A stretch of 64,000 nt of DNA from Atrina japonica (taxonomy: Eukaryota > Mollusca > Bivalvia > Pterioida > Pinnidae). Below the pieces are notes generated by a model that worked only from the letters and a program-made list of their open reading frames with translations, was not told the origin of the DNA and ran no database searches. The stretch is taken from positions 2,080,001-2,144,000 of the forward strand of contig BROG01000024.1 of the NCBI GenBank assembly GCA_030159075.1, in the 5' to 3' direction. Position numbers and translations under genes: made by a program. Positions 62,195 through 64,000 of this stretch are shown here, in pieces (position 1 is the stretch's first letter; each line of letters starts with the position of its first letter).

Positions 62195-62744
62195 TTATTA
62201 ATTGTTTTGAAAAAAAAACAACAACATTGCAACAACAAATAATTGGATTTCAGGAAAGATTTCACCAATGACATTTGTATTGCATTTGCAATACTCATAA
62301 GTGGGCATAATCAAAGAAAAGAATTGTAAATTCTTAAATATAGATCTTTCAAATACATGTATATTGTTCTGCGCGATATTGTATTCATTGTATAAATGAA
62401 ATCATGTGGGTTGGGCTAAATGATATGACCTGTACAATAACTGTATTTTATACAGAAATATATGTATGTGTGTACATGTACAGGTGAAAATGTAAGTATG
62501 TGTAAAGGTCTACCAATGTAAATTCGCACATCCGGGTTCTGTAAAAAACAAAAGCAACACGTCTACTTCCCAAAATTTGGCTGTACGGATAAAACGTATT
62601 GCCTTGTATGGATTCCATGCATTACAGAAGCTCTAACATTTTTGCGCTGACAAGAAGCCCGTAACCCCTGATATAATTTAACTTAGACTCGTTGTGTTTG
62701 TAAACAATAGCCAACTTACCTTGGTGGACCTATACATATCTTTA

Positions 62745-62940
62745 TATCATAAACATAATACAAAGTGATAGATTTTGAAAAACCAAAAGTCCAATACCAT
62801 CGTTTCTGTCACTAAAACTTATCGGTTGAGCTCGAATTTAAAACAGATGTAGAGTTCTGAAACAAAAAGTTGTATCAAACAAGGCCAGAATAACTCTTAA
62901 TATAATCCCAAAACTGTCAAAGTGTAACCAATCACAAGAG
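62745..62940 (-). mobile_element. Hammerhead-bearing dispersed repeat, copy E (strongly decayed)
   Basis: Minus strand: GGTTACACTTTGACAGTTTT, GGCCTTGTTTGATACAACTT, TTAAATTCGAGCTCAAC, GACAGAAACGATGGT, TTTGTATTATGTTTATGATA. The ribozyme core CTGATGA has become CCGATAA and the UC cleavage site is lost, so it is inactive. Block order matches copies A to D. Confidence 0.6.
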
Positions 62941-64000
62941 ATGACTTCTGAGTATGTATTTACATAATATATACACTGATGAGTATGCAAGTATAGAAAA
63001 CAAAAACTTGAGATTAAAAAAAACAAACAACAACAACAACAAAAACCAAGTGTCATAATGTAGATATTTATATAAAACTATAGAATATAGGTTGTGTATG
63101 TGTCTTTGTGGTTTGTTTGACCTCACTGGCAGCCCGGACTAATGAGTGTATTTGTAACTGTGAAATAATTGCTTGAAAAAAACTAATATTAGTGGATTTA
63201 TCTTAAACAATATACTAAGTATTATTAAGAGTATCATAAAATCATACCGCAAATTGGAATATTTTGACAACTGTTTAATTTTGACCAATTTGGCAACGCT
63301 ATTAAAATGGTCAAAATTAAACCGTACAAAATATGTACACAATGTTTCTACCGGTACTTTTTAGAAATATGTTCTTGTTTTACAGATTAACAAGCAAGGT
63401 TTTTTTTAAAATAACACTCAATGGACGTTAATCTTAAGTAATATTAAGTACCATGTGACGTAACAATTCTAATTATTCTACCGGTACTTTTGAATATTTT
63501 GGTATTTCGAACACCCGGAATGTTCGATGGTAGGCCAAATTTAAACATGATATAAACATAAATGGCCAAAATTTAACTGACAAAAACAACCCTTCATTTT
63601 ATTACCAAAGTGGCTAACTTTTAGCGACGCCAAAATATCCCAATTTATGGTATATGATAAAGGGGCTTGAAAGGTTCGACCGCCCATAATTTTGTGACTG
63701 TTTATGTTACGGGCGCTGTGGTAATAGCACTGTAGGTTTTACAACAGACTCAGGTAATTCTTGTATAGCACTATAGTTACAGGTATATCAATATGGATAT
63801 TTGATTCTTTAGGAAATAATTCATTCATCTAAATACCAGACTTCATGTAGTTTCTTTGACATTTGACTGAAACATAATGACACAAAGTTACAACAAAGTC
63901 GGGAGATACTTATACGCATCTACAATATCAAATTGTATCAATTTTCTTGGAAAATGAATAACATTCAAACTGCATTCTATCATACTTGCTGTACGTATTT
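62941..64000. other. Unassigned AT-rich region to window end
   Basis: CTACCGGTACTTTT occurs twice (about 63349-63362 and 63479-63492). 63500-63720 is somewhat richer in GC and may be old repeat material. No exon is recognised. Confidence 0.4.

Overview
The window reads as AT-rich nuclear DNA of a marine invertebrate, most likely a mollusc and probably a bivalve. The only host protein-coding exon is a lophotrochozoan-like BCL11 zinc-finger exon. The surrounding DNA is full of repeats whose motifs I associate with bivalve genomes: a 'GTTTAACGTCCC' element, a repeat ending in a GAGCC-TTT-GGCTC hairpin, a tRNA-headed SINE whose tail reads 'GTAAAACAGCATTAAATAAA', and Penelope-like RT fragments. 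No bacterial-style genes, operons, rRNA or intact tRNA genes were seen. The species call is inference; the repeats and the exon are seen directly.

Layout. 1-46 kb is gene-poor. It holds long (TA)n, (CA)n and (GA)n microsatellites and several satellite-like arrays (38-bp units at 5.4-6.8 kb with 4-unit higher-order periodicity; 36-bp at 22.5 kb; 43-bp at 29.6-30.5 kb; 50-bp at 18.4 kb; 39-bp at 33.4 kb). It also holds a family of foldback-like repeats rich in 'AAACTAGGTTTAAC', a 1.43-kb foldback element with long terminal inverted repeats at 36.66-38.09 kb, and a cluster of Penelope-like elements. The best of these spans 40.86-43.37 kb on the minus strand: its reverse transcriptase is still open but split by a single -1 frame change. 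46.2-51.1 kb is a repeat-poor stretch that I read as the probable long 3' UTR of the BCL11 gene. 51,144-53,347 (minus strand) is the large 3'-terminal coding exon of BCL11 with six zinc fingers. 53.35-64 kb is probably its upstream intron, with one well-preserved SINE, microsatellites and a few candidate regulatory stretches.

Most interesting signal. A dispersed repeat of about 170-250 bp (five copies: 3.2, 7.5, 26.5, 28.6 and 62.8 kb) carries a motif that folds as a minimal type-I hammerhead ribozyme. It has the CUGAUGA and GAAA cores, a 6-bp perfect stem I, a 2-bp stem III made of the palindrome CGAUCG, and a UC cleavage site. Three copies keep all core residues; two are decayed. Hammerheads are known in Penelope-like elements and animal retrozymes, and Penelope-like RTs are abundant here, so a non-autonomous retrozyme-like family mobilised by that machinery is a testable reading.

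How the parts relate. The BCL11 exon encodes a nuclear transcriptional regulator. The Penelope-like element supplies (or once supplied) reverse transcriptase. Its 3'-end fragments are inserted into the 38-bp satellite and into a foldback repeat, which gives a relative order of events. Nothing else in the window forms a pathway.
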